A DNA stretch of 43,870 bases from Marinilabiliaceae bacterium ANBcel2 (GCA_029688995.1 JARULA010000015.1:1-43870), one strand, 5' to 3'. Counted from the stretch's first letter, positions 35,281 through 43,870 are shown. Translations and numbers: made by a program. The notes: generated by a model from the letters alone, not told the origin.

Positions 35281-35657
35281 AAAACAGCAGGTTTATAAGC
35301 CGGATCCTGTACTGCAAAGCAGTGTCTGTCATTTATCTGAGATTACAGTTGCCTGTAATCTTATCGCGACCTACCCTTCCCGGCTTAACTTAATAACCAG
35401 AGCGAGCAACCCTGTACCTTATTGGAACCGGGATTTACATGGTCTTGCAACTCGTGATGCGTACGGCCCGTGTAGTCACCTATACGGCCGGTGAGCTCTT
35501 ACCTCACCTTTTCACCCTTACCATATTGGCGGTTATTTTCTGTTACGCAAATATACCTTCACAGGTATCTTCCTGTTAGGAAGCACGATGCTCTGTGTTG
35601 TCCGGACTTTCCTCTTCTAACAAAATGTATAGAAGCGACAAACCAACCTGCTGTTTT
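35281..35657 (-). ncRNA. rnpB: RNase P RNA (bacterial type A)
   Basis: The catalytic RNA that trims tRNA 5' leaders. On the minus strand, a 13-bp P1 helix joins the ends (AAAACAGCAGGTT at the 5' side, 35645-35657, and its complement at 35281-35293). Conserved elements run in order: GAGGAAAGTCCGGAC near the 5' end, TAACAGAAAATAACCGCC, GGTAAGGGTGAAAAGGTG with AAGAGCTCACCGG, GGTTGCTCG, GGGAAGGGTAGGTCGCG, and ATGACAGACACTGC with GGATCCGGCTTAT at the 3' end. The length (about 377 nt) is normal. A promoter overlaps the end of the SPOR gene, and yihY follows directly with no terminator. Confidence 0.97.
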
Positions 35658-35664
35658 AACAGTT

Positions 35665-35696
35665 CAAATGTATACAAAAATAGAGCCATTACTCAA
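35665..35696 (-). promoter_or_regulatory. Promoter of rnpB
   Basis: On the minus strand, TTG (35694-35696), a 21-bp spacer and TACATTTG (35665-35672). The predicted start near 35659 agrees with the first base of the P1 helix (35657). The TTG box lies within the last codons of the SPOR-protein gene. Confidence 0.7.
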
Positions 35697-36321
35697 TCCT
35701 ATATGGAGCATAATCATCGAATGGAACAAGATAAGCTTCGGGATATCCGCTTTGACGTAAGTTCTTTAACTCATCTATAGCATCTGTTCCGTCAAAACGC
35801 CCTACGGTATACCGAAAAATATTGTCATCCATTCTAAACTCATAAACTTCATCAAACTGATCAAACTCTGTCAAATAGACAGGAAAGCGATAAGCAGCAA
35901 CCTGAATCGTGTAATCTTTACCAGAAGAAGGTTTATATGAATCAGGCGTTGAAGTATAATTATTATCAACCAATGATATACGTTGTAAATTTAAAACAAA
36001 AACATCATCAAAACCTCTCTGCTTATATTTACTCAATTCATCTGCAGCATCAGAAAAAGAGTTGTACTTACCTACAGTATAGCGAACATACCCATCAGTA
36101 CAGTTAAATTCTCTCACATTTTGAAAATCCCTGAAAAATTGAGGATTTTGAGGAGATTCTCGTAGCGCTACTATCTGAATAGTGTACCATGGTGCACTTA
36201 ATTCAGCTTCTGTAGTAATTTTTCTGGTACTTCGCAAATGTTCAAGTTTATCAGCATAAGATTCACCAATAAACATAAAACAGAATAACAGTAAAATCAT
36301 TTTTGAAACTATCCTCATCAT
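35689..36321 (-). CDS. Exported protein with two SPOR-like repeats
   Basis: A 210-residue protein with a signal peptide (cleavage near ESYA). Two internally related segments of about 65 residues each begin YTIQIVALR and YTIQVAAYR and continue with YVRYTVGKYNSFSDAADEL and IFRYTVGRFDGTDAIDEL. They match the SPOR domain, which binds peptidoglycan strands stripped of stem peptides, so this looks like an intragenic duplication. It lies 21 nt downstream of the OmpA-like gene and is the last member of the adhesin-PorP-OmpA cluster. It is probably periplasmic, perhaps helping to place the cluster's products on the wall. The start could also be the second Met (36318). Confidence 0.82.
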   Translation of the reverse strand: MMRIVSKMILLLFCFMFIGESYADKLEHLRSTRKITTEAELSAPWYTIQIVALRESPQNPQFFRDFQNVREFNCTDGYVRYTVGKYNSFSDAADELSKYKQRGFDDVFVLNLQRISLVDNNYTSTPDSYKPSSGKDYTIQVAAYRFPVYLTEFDQFDEVYEFRMDDNIFRYTVGRFDGTDAIDELKNLRQSGYPEAYLVPFDDYAPYRIE

Positions 36322-36342
36322 ATAAAAATTAGGATTATTAAA

Positions 36343-38394
36343 TTATTGGTTAAGGTTCCAAATCACAACTTCTATTCGCCGGTTTTCTAAATGTTCAGCT
36401 TCACTACAAACCTGTCCTCTTTTACAATGATTAACAACATATCTGTCACCATATCCCCTTGCTATAACATTTTCACTATTAACGCCGTTATTCATCAAAT
36501 AATTTTTGGCTACATCAGCAATCCTTTGTGATAAGTTCAAATTATTGAGTCGGTTTCCACGTGCCTCGGTATGACCATTCAAGCGAATTACCACAGATGG
36601 ATTAGATGCAAGGTAAGAGGCTACCTGATCAAGTTTATCATAACCATCAGATGTTATCTCATCATCTCTATAAGGAATTATTAAACCACTTATAGCATCC
36701 AAATCAACTTCATCAAAAACAGGCGTCAAAGAGATGCCGGCCCGGCCAAGCTCATTCAACTCCAATATATCAGCTACAACCTCATTAGAATTAAAGTCAT
36801 CTTTAGTAACTAATATTTCAAATTCCTGATTCTCTTGACGATATCTATCAGGGATATCGATTTCGAAACTTCCATCCCGATTGGTATAAACAACAGAAAT
36901 CTCTGACCCGGTAAATGCATCGGTAAAAACAACCCTGCCATCATTTACAGGATCATTATTTAAAGTGCTTACAACAACACTTGAAAATTTATCCGGAAAA
37001 ATACCGGGATCAACTTTGGGCTCTTCTACAACAGTTTCAGGCTCTTCTTCAACTATAGGTTCCGGATCTGGCTCTGGATCCTCATCAACAATTAATCCAA
37101 CAATTGGAGCTCTGGATCGGGTCTCCTCTTCCTCCTCTTCCTCTTCATCCAAAATTTCAACATAAAAAATAGCATCTTCACTTCCATCTCCATAACGATT
37201 AGTTGAAAGAAAACCTTCATTTGGATCATTTGGATTTATAACATAACCAAAATCATCTTTCTCTGAATTAAATGGTTTCATCATATTTTCAACATCACCC
37301 CATATACCATTATCATAACTGGCTCTAAAAATATCTAATCCACCAAAACCATAATGTCCATCACTGGCAAAATATAGGGTGTTGTCCTGACTAATAAAAG
37401 GATATCTCTCGTCACCAAAAGTATTAACGCGCGGACCCAAATTACTGGGAGATCCATAACGACGATCACCAAGTCGTTCAACTACCCAAATATCAGTACC
37501 CCCATAGCCACCCGATCTATTTGAAACAAAATAGAGATAATTATCACATGGAGAAACTGCCGGATGAGCATTATCATGATCATCGCTGTTAATCTCAAGT
37601 TCGAGCTCTTCATTCCAGTCATTCCCATCATAAATTACTGAAAAGATCTTTATTCGGGACTCTCCTCCCCTTACACGAACCGAACGTGTATAATACATAG
37701 TGGTATAATCTGAAGTAAAAGAGATAGCTCCAACATGTTCGGGAAAGACAAGATTTTCGGAAAACAATCTTCGGCTATGCACACCCTCTTCATCATCAAG
37801 ATCAGAGTAGTAAAGATTAAGAATACTTCTTCCTGTACGATCACGTCCGGTTTCATCATCTTCCGAAGCCGAAGAGTAAACCACCCCGTCATGATAATAC
37901 TGAATGCCAAATGATTGACCAAAAGTCATAATCGTTGATGGATTAACCCTCACACCGGGAACAAAATAGTCATTCTCAAGAGCCCATTCACAAGAGTTTA
38001 TAAGTTCATCTATCTGATCTCTTAAATCAGGATTTTGTGCCCTGGCTTTCTCATATAGATCAATTGCACCTTCATAATATCCAAATCGATGAGTAGTTGA
38101 AGCATAAATAAAAAGCTCATATCCTCCCAGATAATCTTCGAGTTCGAGAAAAAGAGAAAAAGCCTCCTGAATATTATTCAGCTCATAGTAGCAAACTGCC
38201 ACTCGTATTTGCTCATCAATTTCTAACTCATATCCGCTTTCCTCAACCTGATTATATAATTGCAGAGCCTCATAAAACTCACCACGCTCATAAAAAGAGT
38301 CAGCTCGACGTAGCATTGCACCCTGACCAGCAACTTCGGTTACAAACAGGAGTAAAATAAATATTACAATGCAACTTTTAAAATACTTTTCCAT
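36343..38394 (-). CDS. PorE-like TPR-PD40-OmpA outer-membrane/periplasmic protein
   Basis: A 683-residue protein with a signal peptide (cleavage near VAGQ). The domain order is an N-terminal TPR region (about 25-135), a PD40/WD40-like propeller (about 150-400, with repeats such as DNYLYFVSNRSGGYGGTDIWV and DNTLYFASDGHYGFGGLDIFR), a very acidic Glu/Pro linker (about 405-455), a carboxypeptidase-regulatory-like domain (about 465-550) and a C-terminal OmpA peptidoglycan-binding domain (RLNGHTEARGNRLNNLNLSQ to HLENRRIEVVIW). This is the architecture of PorE of the type IX secretion system and of OmpA partners encoded beside SprB-like adhesins. The wall-binding motif reads GHTE, with Glu for the usual Asp. 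The context points to the adhesin cluster rather than the core T9SS. Confidence 0.88.
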   Translation of the reverse strand: MEKYFKSCIVIFILLLFVTEVAGQGAMLRRADSFYERGEFYEALQLYNQVEESGYELEIDEQIRVAVCYYELNNIQEAFSLFLELEDYLGGYELFIYASTTHRFGYYEGAIDLYEKARAQNPDLRDQIDELINSCEWALENDYFVPGVRVNPSTIMTFGQSFGIQYYHDGVVYSSASEDDETGRDRTGRSILNLYYSDLDDEEGVHSRRLFSENLVFPEHVGAISFTSDYTTMYYTRSVRVRGGESRIKIFSVIYDGNDWNEELELEINSDDHDNAHPAVSPCDNYLYFVSNRSGGYGGTDIWVVERLGDRRYGSPSNLGPRVNTFGDERYPFISQDNTLYFASDGHYGFGGLDIFRASYDNGIWGDVENMMKPFNSEKDDFGYVINPNDPNEGFLSTNRYGDGSEDAIFYVEILDEEEEEEEETRSRAPIVGLIVDEDPEPDPEPIVEEEPETVVEEPKVDPGIFPDKFSSVVVSTLNNDPVNDGRVVFTDAFTGSEISVVYTNRDGSFEIDIPDRYRQENQEFEILVTKDDFNSNEVVADILELNELGRAGISLTPVFDEVDLDAISGLIIPYRDDEITSDGYDKLDQVASYLASNPSVVIRLNGHTEARGNRLNNLNLSQRIADVAKNYLMNNGVNSENVIARGYGDRYVVNHCKRGQVCSEAEHLENRRIEVVIWNLNQ

Positions 38395-38511
38395 AAATAT
38401 AGAATTTGTCTTTCCGGGGCTTTATGAATTTAGTTAGAAAATATTAATTTAACTAAACTATAATAAAAATATAAAAATAAAGCTTAAATCCCCTTATAAT
38501 CCATTTAATAT

Positions 38512-39447
38512 TTAAAAATGTCTAATTGATCTCATACCTGGTCTGCGGTTTAATGTAAAATCAAACTGCAAACTAACTTCATGCGAACCTGCTTTAGCAT
38601 GTTGCTGAATTGGTGAAAATGAGTAATCAAAAGAGTATCTAAATGTAAACTGTCTATTTATAATATATTCAAGTAAAAAAGCAGCTTCAGATACAGTACG
38701 ATAGGTTAAACCAAGCCAAATCTGATCTGCCACTAAAACATTTGCTGAAATATCAAACTGCATCGGCGACCCATAAACCTCTTTCATCAAAATTGTGGGC
38801 TTAACGGTAACTGAATGAAGATCCCAAACATATCCACCATAAAGATACATATGAAGATTTTTATAATCTATCTTATTTTTAAATCCCTCACTTTTTTCAT
38901 CAAATTGATCTGAGAAGAATTTAGGAATAGAAAAACCTATAAAATAATCATCAGTATAGTAATATGAACCAAAACCAAAATTAAAATTCAGGTTTGTCTC
39001 TTTACGGGCAAAAAGAGGATCTGAAGGGTCATCTAAAACAGCCTTTGTACCATCATACACCATAGAACTAAGCCCCATCTGTAATCCAAAAGACAATGTT
39101 CTAATGCGATCAAGTTCGATTTGATATGAGGCAGCTCCGAAAGCATCAAAAGTATTAGATCCTGCTCCAATACGATCATTCATTAAAGCAAGACCCAAGC
39201 CAACATTTGTCTCCTCGATAGGACCATGCACATTAAAAGCCTGTGTATTTGGAGCACCTTCAAAGCCAACCCACTGACTCCTGTGAATCATAATTCCGCT
39301 TATAACATCACGAGTACCATTGTAAGCAGGATTTAAAAGCCCCTGATTAGCAATATAATGATTAAAGTGGGATTGCTTTTGACCAAACAGATAATTTGAG
39401 CCAAAAGATAATAGAAGCAATATGATTATAAATAATTTCTTATCCAT
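38512..39447 (-). CDS. PorP/SprF-family type IX secretion outer-membrane protein
   Basis: A 311-residue protein from the ATG at 39447 (MDKKLFIIILLLLSFGS gives a proper signal peptide; an in-frame ATG four codons upstream is less likely). The start of the mature part, QKQSHFNHYIANQGLLNPAYNGTRD, is the signature of the PorP/SprF family, which forms beta-barrels that pair with a specific large T9SS substrate carrying a type-B C-terminal signal. It sits between the giant adhesin (upstream) and the PorE-like gene (downstream), the usual sprB-sprF-ompA-like layout. It probably tethers that adhesin at the surface. Confidence 0.93.
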   Translation of the reverse strand: MDKKLFIIILLLLSFGSNYLFGQKQSHFNHYIANQGLLNPAYNGTRDVISGIMIHRSQWVGFEGAPNTQAFNVHGPIEETNVGLGLALMNDRIGAGSNTFDAFGAASYQIELDRIRTLSFGLQMGLSSMVYDGTKAVLDDPSDPLFARKETNLNFNFGFGSYYYTDDYFIGFSIPKFFSDQFDEKSEGFKNKIDYKNLHMYLYGGYVWDLHSVTVKPTILMKEVYGSPMQFDISANVLVADQIWLGLTYRTVSEAAFLLEYIINRQFTFRYSFDYSFSPIQQHAKAGSHEVSLQFDFTLNRRPGMRSIRHF

Positions 39448-39538
39448 AATATCGGGCATTGTAGACTTTTACAGAAATAATCTGCAATATCATCAGGGTT
39501 ACTATTTCTTTTATATAATACAGTATCATCATCTCTAT

Positions 39539-42500
39539 TTAACGTCTCAATTCAATTGAACCATGAAACTTACGTCTGATTGTACCTTCACCTGGAATAT
39601 TTTTTACTACTTCAAACACATAAAAATAGACACCGGTAGGTAACTCTTTACCAACAGATACCATTGCAGAAACATTTGCAGTACCATCCCAGTCATTATT
39701 ATAACTATTTCCCGAACTACGGTAAACAATAGTTCCCCATCGGTTAAACACTTCAAGAGAAGTCTCCTCTGTATCTCCCAGTCCGCGAATCACAAACCTA
39801 TCATTTCGTCCGTCACCATTTGGAGCAAAAGCATTCGGAATAACAAATGAGTGATCTCCAGTCATCTCCCTATTTCCAGCCATCACAATAATATAAGATT
39901 CAGACCAGCGATCAGGATAAAAACTATTTTCAACACGATATCTAACAGTATCCTGTCCATAAAAACTTGGTCTCTTAGTAAAAGTAAATGTACCGGTCTC
40001 TTCATTTATAATAATATCACCAGGTCTCAAATCGTGATCTACAACCGGTGCTCCATAATCCTCGATATGAAAATATCTTAAGTTAGGTCCATCTAAAGCC
40101 GGTAAACTCTCTATGGAATCGGACAACTCAATAGTACGGGAGATATCATCAACACCCATGTAAATATAAATAGGTTTAGCAACTAACTGCTGCTCATACA
40201 TACTTGCAGTTCCTTGCATAAAGGTCTCACACCCTTTATCTGAAACAGCAAGCACATCATAACTGCCAATCTGACTTACCGGACCAAAATCAGCTCTTTC
40301 TCCATCACCTATAATAGCCTCACTATTATAATCAATATTTCCATTACGCAACAAAAAGTACCACACTCCATCATCTGATCCATTAAGTCTGATAGCATCA
40401 TTATCAACAGCACCATTTGATGGTGAAAGAAGATATTGATTAGGCGAAGGGTGCTCTGTTATCTCAAATTCAAACACAAAAGGGTGTTTGTCTGCACTGT
40501 ACGCTTCAACTCTATAAGATGTTTTATTAGTTTCATTGGGAATTCTTGTATTATCGGTAGCACCTGTAAGAGTATATCTAAATTTATAATCTTCTCCATC
40601 ACCTATAAAACTTTCTATGATTACACCATCCTCACGTATAATATCATAACGAACTCCTTCAAAGCTGTTCTCTATTTTTCCATATACACCATCCTGATTA
40701 CTACAATACTCTTTCCCATCCTCAAATAGAACTTCAAAATCATCAACTCTTTCGGCTATAGTAAAACTTAAAGTATTAGATATTGATTCACAACTATTGT
40801 CATCATCAATAAATCTTGCTGTTACATAAAGTTCATAATAACCCGGATCAGCAGAAATCTCCCATGAAATTAAATCTCCTCCTTGCTGAATATTATTAGT
40901 AACATCTAAAGATTCAACACCATGCAATTCATACTCCACATCACTATGTGTAAATAGTGAAAAAACGTCAAAACTATTTTGAGTAACATTATTTCCATCA
41001 GCATCAAAATTCCACTCCGATTCTAAGGTTAAGTTATCATGAGGTAACGGTAAAGAGTTAATGGTAAATGAAGCTACTTCTACCTCACATGCACCATCAA
41101 AAGATCCAATAATCTTATAATCTCCATCAGGCATCTCAACTCCAAATATTTCATAACTGTCAAATTCAGTATTAAAGCTATAAATTAACTCATCACTATC
41201 ATTATAGATCTCATAATTAACGTCCCCCTCTAAGTCGGCAATTTCTACAACAGCTGCATCACCTTGACAATATTCAATAACTTCCTCAACTGTCACCGGT
41301 AAAGGAGCATCTTGCTCCTGAACCACAACAACATTCTCCATGCTTGATGTACAGCCATATTCATTACTGGCATAAACAGAGTATATCCCTGGAGAGTTAT
41401 TGTCAAAAAAGGTAATCGATTCTCCGGCTCCGATAATTTTATCCATTTCAGTTCGATAATCCTCCGCATCCTCACGATACATCAAATAGTAATCAACACC
41501 ATCTTCCGATTTCTCTACTGAAATTTCAAACCCGTTATCACCACAATAAGATGATGGTCCGGATATACGATAAGATTCCGGAAGAGGATTAAATATCAAT
41601 TCAAAACGATTTAACATCTCTATTTCACAATCATTCTCATCCTCTCCAACAACATAATATATACCTTCACTATTATGCATTCCAAATTCTAAGTAATCAC
41701 CAGTTCCCTCCAGACTTTCAAGATAGTCAGCTCTTCCCTCTATATAAAGATTGTAAGTGATCCCTTCATCAGAGTTAGATAGTCCTATTGGAGACCCTTC
41801 ATCACCCAGACAAAGATTTTCATTTCCAACAACTAAATATTTTCCAAATGCTCCATCAATATGAACCTCCAAAAGATTATCTAAATCAGAATCATCAATC
41901 ATCCATTTATAACAATCATCCAATTCGGCAAGAACATTATATTTGGCATCACTATCCACAAATGGTTCAAACTGACCATTTTCATCAGCAATATAACCTG
42001 TTGCAATATAGTTACCATCAATATATTTATAGAGCTCATATACTACATTATCCTGAGCCTCATCACTGCTTATTACAGCCTGCTCATCAAAACAGTCATC
42101 GCCCAGAGAGTCATCATAAGTAACATTAAACTCTACAATATCGGGCATTGGTTTCTCGATAATAGAGAGAGGCTCACCTTCATTCATCACATTTTGACAA
42201 CCGCTATCCATATCAGTTGCAATCACTGTATAATCTCCCTCATCAGAAATTCCTTCAAATATAACTCTTCCACCCCCACCATTTGAAACTATCATTTGCG
42301 GAGAAAGAGGAGATCCATCTTTATATAACTCATACTCAACATTATCCTGAGATCCGTTAAGATAGATATCAACAGATCCTCCATCTGCACAAAAAGAGTT
42401 ATCGGGAAATGCCTCCAAATTGTAGTTATCAGGAAGCGCCTCTTCAGTTAAAATAACACTACCCACTTCACTATCACAACCTGAATCATGATATATCCCT

Positions 42501-43870
42501 ATAACGCTGTATTCACCTTCAATATTAAAAGGCCCACTTTCAAACATAAGAGGATCAGAGTTTCCTGTACCAACGATCATGTCAACTTCGTCTCCATTAG
42601 GATCAATCAAATTATACTCTACACCTTCTTCATAATCATCTATCCATATAGAGACACCATCAGATTTCTGACAAAAATATCCATCATCATCAGCAGTTAC
42701 AGTGATAGCATTCGGAAGCGGATCCATTCTAACTTCAATTACCCCATTCATCTGAATATAACATTCATTACCGGCATTAGCCACAACACGATAAAAACCT
42801 ACATCATCAACAAAATAATCAAAATAGAAAGGGTCTCCTTTACCCATATTGGCTTCACCTTGTCTATAAACATCACCATCATAGAAGATATCATAATTGC
42901 GTCCCGATGTAGAACCGTCAAGACCAATTTCTACGCCATCACTACCCTCACAAAACCGAGCAGGGTCACTATCGGGAATAGATATAACATTAAAAATATC
43001 AACATCAACTACAAAATCAACAACAACAGTTCCATTCATTATAGATTGACACCCTGTTTCAGAGTCCACTGCAATTACACTATACTCACCAAGTATGTTC
43101 CATACTCCAAAACTGATCTCATCGCCTGTACCTTCTACATAATTGTGTGTAGCGATCTCATCATCAATATATAAATAGTAGTTAACACCCGGTTGAGACT
43201 GGTCAAGTGAAATTTCTAAATCATCACACTCATCATACACTCCGGCAGGTTGAACATCAAAAACATCGGGATTTTCATTAACAGTAACCGGTGCAGATAT
43301 CTCTGCTATATATCCATTATTATCTTCAACCTCGAGGGTGTATGTACCCCCATCAGCTAAAGCAATATCTTCAATAATTAACGATGAACCACTCTCTTCA
43401 GGTAATTCTGTTCCATCATGATACCATCGATAAATAAAAGGTTCTGCTCCACCATAAACATTTGATTCTATCTCAACAGTACCATTCTCACAACTTACAT
43501 ATTCGGTTTGAGTAAATTCAACATAAAGAGTTTCAAAAACAATAATATCTACAAAAGCTTCTAAACTATAGCAGCCATTAGCATCTTCAACCAATAGAGA
43601 ATATTGCCCCTCATCATCCAGCATAGCATTATCAATAACAAGAGAAGAGCCCTCCTCTCCGGTTAGTTCACTTCCCTCATAATACCAGGTATAGCTATAA
43701 GGTTGTAACCCACCTGTTACATCTGGCTCTATTTCAACATTTTCTCCTATATATATAATATAAGAATCCTCTAGAAAATTAACTTGTGGATTTTCATTTA
43801 CAACTACCTCTACCGATATCTCCCCGGTAATACAACCATTTTCATCCTCGGCATAAACTGTGTAAGTGCC
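39539..43870 (-). CDS. Giant surface adhesin with gliding-motility-type T9SS C-terminal domain (5' end missing)
   Basis: The frame stays open to the right edge of the window, so at least 1443 residues are encoded and the N-terminus lies outside. At the edge two immunoglobulin-like repeats occur (pattern PY.YTWY..GSEL..E.GSSLVI...L.DEGQYSL.VED.NGC). Then about ten divergent repeats of about 85 residues follow, most with a Cys near the start (for example ARFCEGSDGVEIGL) and one near the end (GC or EC), and a core like VEYELYKDG. A cadherin-like segment (TGTFTFTKRPSFYGQDTVRYRVEN) precedes the C-terminal gliding-motility-associated domain (PNAFAPNGDGRNDRFVIRGL to the end), a type-B T9SS sorting signal. 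The protein is extremely acidic. It is likely secreted by T9SS and held by the PorP/SprF protein encoded next to it. Confidence 0.9.
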   Translation of the reverse strand, partial: GTYTVYAEDENGCITGEISVEVVVNENPQVNFLEDSYIIYIGENVEIEPDVTGGLQPYSYTWYYEGSELTGEEGSSLVIDNAMLDDEGQYSLLVEDANGCYSLEAFVDIIVFETLYVEFTQTEYVSCENGTVEIESNVYGGAEPFIYRWYHDGTELPEESGSSLIIEDIALADGGTYTLEVEDNNGYIAEISAPVTVNENPDVFDVQPAGVYDECDDLEISLDQSQPGVNYYLYIDDEIATHNYVEGTGDEISFGVWNILGEYSVIAVDSETGCQSIMNGTVVVDFVVDVDIFNVISIPDSDPARFCEGSDGVEIGLDGSTSGRNYDIFYDGDVYRQGEANMGKGDPFYFDYFVDDVGFYRVVANAGNECYIQMNGVIEVRMDPLPNAITVTADDDGYFCQKSDGVSIWIDDYEEGVEYNLIDPNGDEVDMIVGTGNSDPLMFESGPFNIEGEYSVIGIYHDSGCDSEVGSVILTEEALPDNYNLEAFPDNSFCADGGSVDIYLNGSQDNVEYELYKDGSPLSPQMIVSNGGGGRVIFEGISDEGDYTVIATDMDSGCQNVMNEGEPLSIIEKPMPDIVEFNVTYDDSLGDDCFDEQAVISSDEAQDNVVYELYKYIDGNYIATGYIADENGQFEPFVDSDAKYNVLAELDDCYKWMIDDSDLDNLLEVHIDGAFGKYLVVGNENLCLGDEGSPIGLSNSDEGITYNLYIEGRADYLESLEGTGDYLEFGMHNSEGIYYVVGEDENDCEIEMLNRFELIFNPLPESYRISGPSSYCGDNGFEISVEKSEDGVDYYLMYREDAEDYRTEMDKIIGAGESITFFDNNSPGIYSVYASNEYGCTSSMENVVVVQEQDAPLPVTVEEVIEYCQGDAAVVEIADLEGDVNYEIYNDSDELIYSFNTEFDSYEIFGVEMPDGDYKIIGSFDGACEVEVASFTINSLPLPHDNLTLESEWNFDADGNNVTQNSFDVFSLFTHSDVEYELHGVESLDVTNNIQQGGDLISWEISADPGYYELYVTARFIDDDNSCESISNTLSFTIAERVDDFEVLFEDGKEYCSNQDGVYGKIENSFEGVRYDIIREDGVIIESFIGDGEDYKFRYTLTGATDNTRIPNETNKTSYRVEAYSADKHPFVFEFEITEHPSPNQYLLSPSNGAVDNDAIRLNGSDDGVWYFLLRNGNIDYNSEAIIGDGERADFGPVSQIGSYDVLAVSDKGCETFMQGTASMYEQQLVAKPIYIYMGVDDISRTIELSDSIESLPALDGPNLRYFHIEDYGAPVVDHDLRPGDIIINEETGTFTFTKRPSFYGQDTVRYRVENSFYPDRWSESYIIVMAGNREMTGDHSFVIPNAFAPNGDGRNDRFVIRGLGDTEETSLEVFNRWGTIVYRSSGNSYNNDWDGTANVSAMVSVGKELPTGVYFYVFEVVKNIPGEGTIRRKFHGSIELRR
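40190..43250 (-). repeat. Array of about ten ~85-residue Cys-paired adhesin repeats
   Basis: Within the giant adhesin gene, repeat units can be recognised by starts such as DECDDLEISL, ARFCEGSDGVEIGL, YFCQKSDGVSIWI, SFCADGGSVDIYL, NLCLGDEGSPIGL, SYCGDNGFEISV and EYCQGDAAVVEI. Each is followed by a V.Y.LY.DG strand, a GTG or GDG turn and a Y.V.A....C. strand. They are diverged at the DNA level, so recombination between them is unlikely. One unit lacks the cysteines. Confidence 0.6.

Noticed and set aside
35491-35780. Two open frames on the plus strand across 35491-35780
   Set aside because: They are antisense to RNase P RNA and the end of the SPOR gene; the RNA elements explain the sequence.
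42488-43174. A 228-codon open frame on the plus strand
   Set aside because: It lies entirely antisense to the adhesin repeats, is rich in Ile/Asn/Thr as expected from the complement of acidic codons, and has no domain-like pattern.
1-43870. CRISPR arrays, tRNA genes, insertion sequences and prophage genes
   Set aside because: Reading both strands, I found no regularly spaced repeats, no tRNA-like T-arm with a matching acceptor stem, and no transposase, integrase or phage structural genes.

Overview
This is a chromosomal window from a member of the Bacteroidota, most likely class Bacteroidia (Marinilabiliales/Bacteroidales-like). I infer this from a SusC/SusD pair, a type IX secretion (T9SS) substrate with PorP/SprF and OmpA partners, the predicted alkaline-phosphatase-superfamily homoserine kinase beside thrC, and many copies of the Bacteroidota promoter pattern (TTG or TTTG, about 19-21 bp, then TAnnTTTG). 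The DNA is AT-rich. Shine-Dalgarno-like sites are weak or absent, and many exported proteins are strongly acidic, which would fit a marine or saline habitat. I see no tRNA, CRISPR array, insertion sequence or prophage.

Layout. 1-7.6 kb: a core block with a periplasmic TPR protein gene and gyrA (minus), divergent clpC (plus), then a second TPR protein gene (minus). 7.7-10.2 kb: thrC with the predicted homoserine kinase. 10.4-13.7 kb: an AddA-like helicase-nuclease. 13.7-15.7 kb: pyrB-pyrI plus a flavin-reductase-fold gene. 15.9-19.9 kb: an M18 aminopeptidase, and a large exported protein that pairs a degenerate GH3-like region with an apparently intact beta-lactamase-type serine hydrolase. 20.0-20.4 kb: a stand-alone receiver domain. 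20.5-27.9 kb: a compact polysaccharide utilisation locus (susC-susD-PKD surface lipoprotein-GH16 endoglucanase), probably for laminarin-like beta-1,3-glucan, with a well-formed promoter and a direct repeat upstream. 28.2-30.9 kb: MaoC-like hydratase, RlmL-type RNA methyltransferase and PHP phosphatase. 31.0-33.6 kb: prfC, a FlK-type hotdog thioesterase and a UPF0316 membrane protein. 33.7-33.9 kb: a probable 6S RNA. 33.9-35.7 kb: a YihY/BrkB membrane protein directly downstream of the RNase P RNA gene. 35.7-43.9 kb: a T9SS/surface-adhesin cluster: a giant repeat protein with a gliding-motility-type C-terminus (5' end beyond the window), PorP/SprF, a TPR-PD40-OmpA (PorE-like) protein and a double-SPOR protein.

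How the parts work together. The PUL genes would bind, cut and import beta-glucan oligosaccharides at the outer membrane. The right-hand cluster would secrete and anchor a long disulfide-rich adhesin at the cell surface and tie it to peptidoglycan through the OmpA and SPOR modules. The two structured RNAs, 6S and RNase P, lie within 2 kb of each other. Nothing here is clearly an unknown defence or mobile system. The items most worth a second look are the adhesin-PorP-OmpA-SPOR cluster, the decayed GH3/serine hydrolase, the FlK-type thioesterase, the 6S RNA, and the rnpB-yihY junction.
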